Positions 13,300-15,535 of a DNA stretch of 15,535 bases are shown piece after piece. Position 1 is the stretch's first letter. Every line of letters begins with the position of its first letter. The notes beneath the pieces are model-generated. The model saw only the letters and a list, made by a program, of their open reading frames with translations. It was not told where the DNA came from and ran no database searches. The translations under genes were made by a program, and so were the position numbers. The DNA lies in the NCBI GenBank assembly GCA_018711755.1, contig DVHY01000193.1:1-15535 (forward strand), read 5' to 3'. The DNA is from Candidatus Limivicinus faecipullorum. Its GTDB lineage: Bacteria > Bacillota > Clostridia > Oscillospirales > Oscillospiraceae.

Positions 13300-15535
13300 T
13301 TATTTACGTCTGTGTTTCTTGGCCTTCACCACGTACCAAAGCACTCCGCCCATGCCCACCACGCAGACGGCTATCATGCCTATCCACAGCCCCATGTTGG
13401 CGCTGTCCCCGGTCTTGGGGGTGGTCCAGGGCTTATTGCTGTTGTAGGTGGGGGTCTGGTTGTTGATGATGGTCTTGGACTTCACGGTGAAGGTGGTCTC
13501 TGCAGTTCCGCCTGCGGACACTATGCTCAGCTTGTGGGTACCCACGCCCAGCTGATCCAGGCAGGACTTGTTCAGGGTGACTATGGTGCTGCCCTCGCTC
13601 ACGGAGTAGTAGATGTTGGACAGGGTGAAGCCGTTGAGCATGACGGCCTTGAACTCGCTGTAAGGCGCGTCGGAGGTAAAGCTCAGGCCGTTGCTGCTGC
13701 CCTGGCGCCACACTGCATTGGCTCCGGAAATTATCTTGGGCACCGCCACCTGGGTGATCTTGATGTCCCTGGCATGGCAGATGCTGCAGGTGCGCTCCCA
13801 GTAATTCGGAGCGTTGAAGGTCCAGCCGCTCCAGTTGTGGTTGCACTGGCTCTGGGTATTCACGGGGATGGTCTTGCTCTCCTTATAGCCGCAGCCGCAC
13901 TGGCGCTCCATAAGGCCCTCGGTGGTGGCGGTGGCCTCTCTCACCGTCCTCCAGGCGCCGAAGCTGTGGGCGGCATAGCCGTACTTGTCGGCGTTGCTGC
14001 TCAGGGTGCAGCCGGAGGCGGTACACTCGTGCCAGTGGTGGGTGCTGTCATAGGTCCACGCGCTGTTCCACTTGTGTTCATGCTGGGGGCTGGGCAGTAT
14101 GGGTATCTGCTCCTGTTTCACGCGGCCGCAGACCGTACACTTATACTCAATGGTCCCGGCGGATGTGGTGGTGGCCTCCTTGGTCACGGTGCCCTTGTCA
14201 AAGGTATGGGCGCCGAAGCCGTTTTTCTGGCCGTTGTCCGTCAGGGTGCAGCCCGCAGCTGTGCAGTCATGCCAGTGGAACTGCTCGTTTGAAGTCCAGT
14301 CCGTGCTCCAGCTGTGCTGATGCTCCAGCATCTGGATATCCTCGGTCTTTGTTCCTTTGCAAACCGTACAGGTATAGGTACGTATTCCTTTTTCCGTGGT
14401 AGTGGGCTCCTTGGTCACCACTCCGTTGTCCCAGGTATGGGGCTGGGTCTCAACGGCGGAGCAGCCCTCTTTCACGCAGTTTCTTATATGGCAGTCCGCA
14501 TCCGCATACTGCCAGGCGCCGTATTCGTGCTGGCACTCCTGGGCCTGCTCTTTTTTGTAGCCGCAGACGCTGCATACGCCGCTGTCATCGAAATTGTGGG
14601 CCTGGGTCTCCGTGGCGCCGCAGTCCGGTGTGGTGCAGGTCCTCACATGATTCTCGGCGTCCTGGGACACCCACTGGCCGTAGCTGTGCTGATGTTCCTC
14701 GGTCTGCCGCACATATCCGCATATCTGGCACTTGCCGCTGTCGTCAAAGCTGTGGGGCTCAGTGCTTATCGCCGTGCAGCCATCTCTCATGCAGTCCTTT
14801 TTGTGCTCGGTCTCGCTGTAATCTCTCCACTGTCCCCAGTCGTGGCCCAGGGCGGGGATCGCTCTGAGCTCAGTTGCCTGGCACTTTTCGCAGATGTATT
14901 CCATCTGCCCTTCCTGCTCGCAGCTGGCCTCGCTTATGACCTTGTTCTCTTTCCACTCATGCTGGCACTCCTGTCCTCCAGTGGCGGAGATGACTTCGGT
15001 CTGCTTGCAGCCGCAGGCACACTGGCGCTCTCTGCTGCCGTCCTCTGTGGCAGTGGCCTCTTTTACCGTCGTCCACTCCCCGAAATGGTGCTCCCCATAG
15101 CCGTCCTTTTCGGCGTTGCTGCTCACCGGGCAGTCAGCGGCGGTACAGTCATGCCAGTGGTGGGTATCGTCATATTTCCACTCCGTGCTCCACTGGTGCT
15201 CGTGCACAGGCTCTTCCGGCTCGGTGGAGCCATTGGGGTCGTAGGAGGTGTCGCTGAGCGTCAGGACCTGGGACATCAGATTTTTCATATCGTCGGAGAG
15301 CAGGTCGTATTCAAACTTCACATTGCTGCCGTTGACCGTCACAGTGTATCCATCCTGGGGATTTCCGACCGCTCCGGCCAGGAAAAGCTGGTTGCCCATG
15401 TTTTCACTGTCGCTGTTGGTCACATCCACCAGATAGTTCTTTCCCTCCAGGCGAACTATGTTCCACATATGCGCCGCACTGCCGCTGGGAACTCCGTCTC
15501 CGATTATGGTCCCTATTGCGGTGTAGCAGGCTGCA
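13300..15535 (-). CDS. Wall-anchored protein with transglutaminase-like domain and Cys/His-rich repeats (5' end outside window)
   Basis: The frame is open to the right edge, so the N-terminus is missing; 744 complete codons are visible. Numbering here is from the internal Met at 15468. Just before and after it, SAAHMWNIV then NYLVDVTNSD match the His and Asp part of a transglutaminase-like (papain-fold) domain; the catalytic Cys should lie outside the window. Residues 89-574 hold about eight Cys/His-rich repeats. Residues about 575-662 form an X2-like domain (VTLNKSCLDQLGVGTHKL), like those in the next surface protein. The C-terminus has TPKTGD (683-688), a hydrophobic helix of about 20 residues and KAKKHRRK, a sortase-type anchor. 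The protein is therefore probably displayed on the wall. Transglutaminase-like folds in such proteins may crosslink, hydrolyse or simply bind; which applies here is unknown. It has its own terminator and is not co-transcribed with the downstream surface gene. Confidence 0.85.
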   Translation of the reverse strand, partial: AACYTAIGTIIGDGVPSGSAAHMWNIVRLEGKNYLVDVTNSDSENMGNQLFLAGAVGNPQDGYTVTVNGSNVKFEYDLLSDDMKNLMSQVLTLSDTSYDPNGSTEPEEPVHEHQWSTEWKYDDTHHWHDCTAADCPVSSNAEKDGYGEHHFGEWTTVKEATATEDGSRERQCACGCKQTEVISATGGQECQHEWKENKVISEASCEQEGQMEYICEKCQATELRAIPALGHDWGQWRDYSETEHKKDCMRDGCTAISTEPHSFDDSGKCQICGYVRQTEEHQHSYGQWVSQDAENHVRTCTTPDCGATETQAHNFDDSGVCSVCGYKKEQAQECQHEYGAWQYADADCHIRNCVKEGCSAVETQPHTWDNGVVTKEPTTTEKGIRTYTCTVCKGTKTEDIQMLEHQHSWSTDWTSNEQFHWHDCTAAGCTLTDNGQKNGFGAHTFDKGTVTKEATTTSAGTIEYKCTVCGRVKQEQIPILPSPQHEHKWNSAWTYDSTHHWHECTASGCTLSSNADKYGYAAHSFGAWRTVREATATTEGLMERQCGCGYKESKTIPVNTQSQCNHNWSGWTFNAPNYWERTCSICHARDIKITQVAVPKIISGANAVWRQGSSNGLSFTSDAPYSEFKAVMLNGFTLSNIYYSVSEGSTIVTLNKSCLDQLGVGTHKLSIVSAGGTAETTFTVKSKTIINNQTPTYNSNKPWTTPKTGDSANMGLWIGMIAVCVVGMGGVLWYVVKAKKHRRK
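13747..15204 (-). repeat. About eight tandem Cys/His-rich protein repeats
   Basis: Units span roughly residues 89-165, 168-214, 215-252, 257-305, 311-381, 382-458, 462-536 and 542-574 (numbered from the Met at 15468). Six carry an exact C-x4-C (Cys108, 226, 278, 331, 402, 482), usually with HHWH or H-x3-C before it and an H[SNT][FW] after it, and most end in CxxC (193, 247, 299, 367, 444, 561) or CxC. Similarity is also visible in DNA: the plus-strand string CATGCCAGTGG recurs near 14267 and 15149, and GCCAGTGGTGGGT near 14031 and 15151. Units 1 and 7 are most alike although far apart. Metal binding is an inference from the ligand pattern. Confidence 0.85.

Noticed and set aside
13747..15204. 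CRISPR-like array in the repeated stretch
   Set aside because: Repeats are imperfect, in frame, of variable length and encode conserved Cys/His positions; they are protein repeats.

Overview
The window looks like a chromosomal segment of a Gram-positive Clostridia-type gut bacterium, possibly Oscillospiraceae-like. The clues are the GC-rich coding sequence, purine-rich Shine-Dalgarno sites, a lipobox lipoprotein, sortase-type C-termini of the form [S/T]P[Q/K]TGD, a lysine riboswitch and a clostridial glycogen operon. The taxonomic placement is inference. No mobile element, CRISPR array, tRNA or rRNA was seen.

Layout, left to right. (1) Positions 1-1567, minus strand: a lysine-responsive uptake operon. 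A promoter near 1539-1567 is followed by a full five-helix lysine riboswitch (1325-1495), an intrinsic terminator (1243-1278), a lipoprotein amino-acid-binding protein (331-1212) and the start of a membrane protein running off the left edge (1-273). (2) Positions 1671-3955, plus strand, divergent from (1): a two-gene potassium uptake system, ktrB (membrane pore) and ktrA (cytosolic RCK gate), separated by a large stem-loop and closed by a 20-bp-stem terminator. (3) Positions 3959-9916, minus strand: a glycogen operon glgB-glgA-GH13 with its own promoter. The GH13 start codon overlaps the end of glgA, and the GH13 enzyme carries an unrecognised N-terminal domain of about 170 residues. (4) Positions 9993-15535, minus strand: two separately transcribed cell-surface protein genes. 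One is an 876-residue secreted protein with beta-helix-like repeats and X2-like domains. The other, truncated at the right edge, joins a transglutaminase-like domain to about eight Cys/His-rich repeats. Both end in an X2-like domain region and a PxTGD-type sorting signal. A 593-bp AT-rich gap between them holds two terminators, several promoter-like elements and a possible small RNA.

How the parts work together. The riboswitch ties the binding protein to lysine supply: high lysine should stop transcription before the gene. KtrA and KtrB form one K+ uptake complex. GlgA extends alpha-1,4-glucan, GlgB branches it and the GH13 protein probably trims or remodels it. No ADP-glucose pyrophosphorylase gene is in view, so substrate supply must be encoded elsewhere. 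The two surface proteins are probably attached to peptidoglycan by a sortase encoded elsewhere. The most unusual element is the transglutaminase-like / Cys-His-repeat wall protein.
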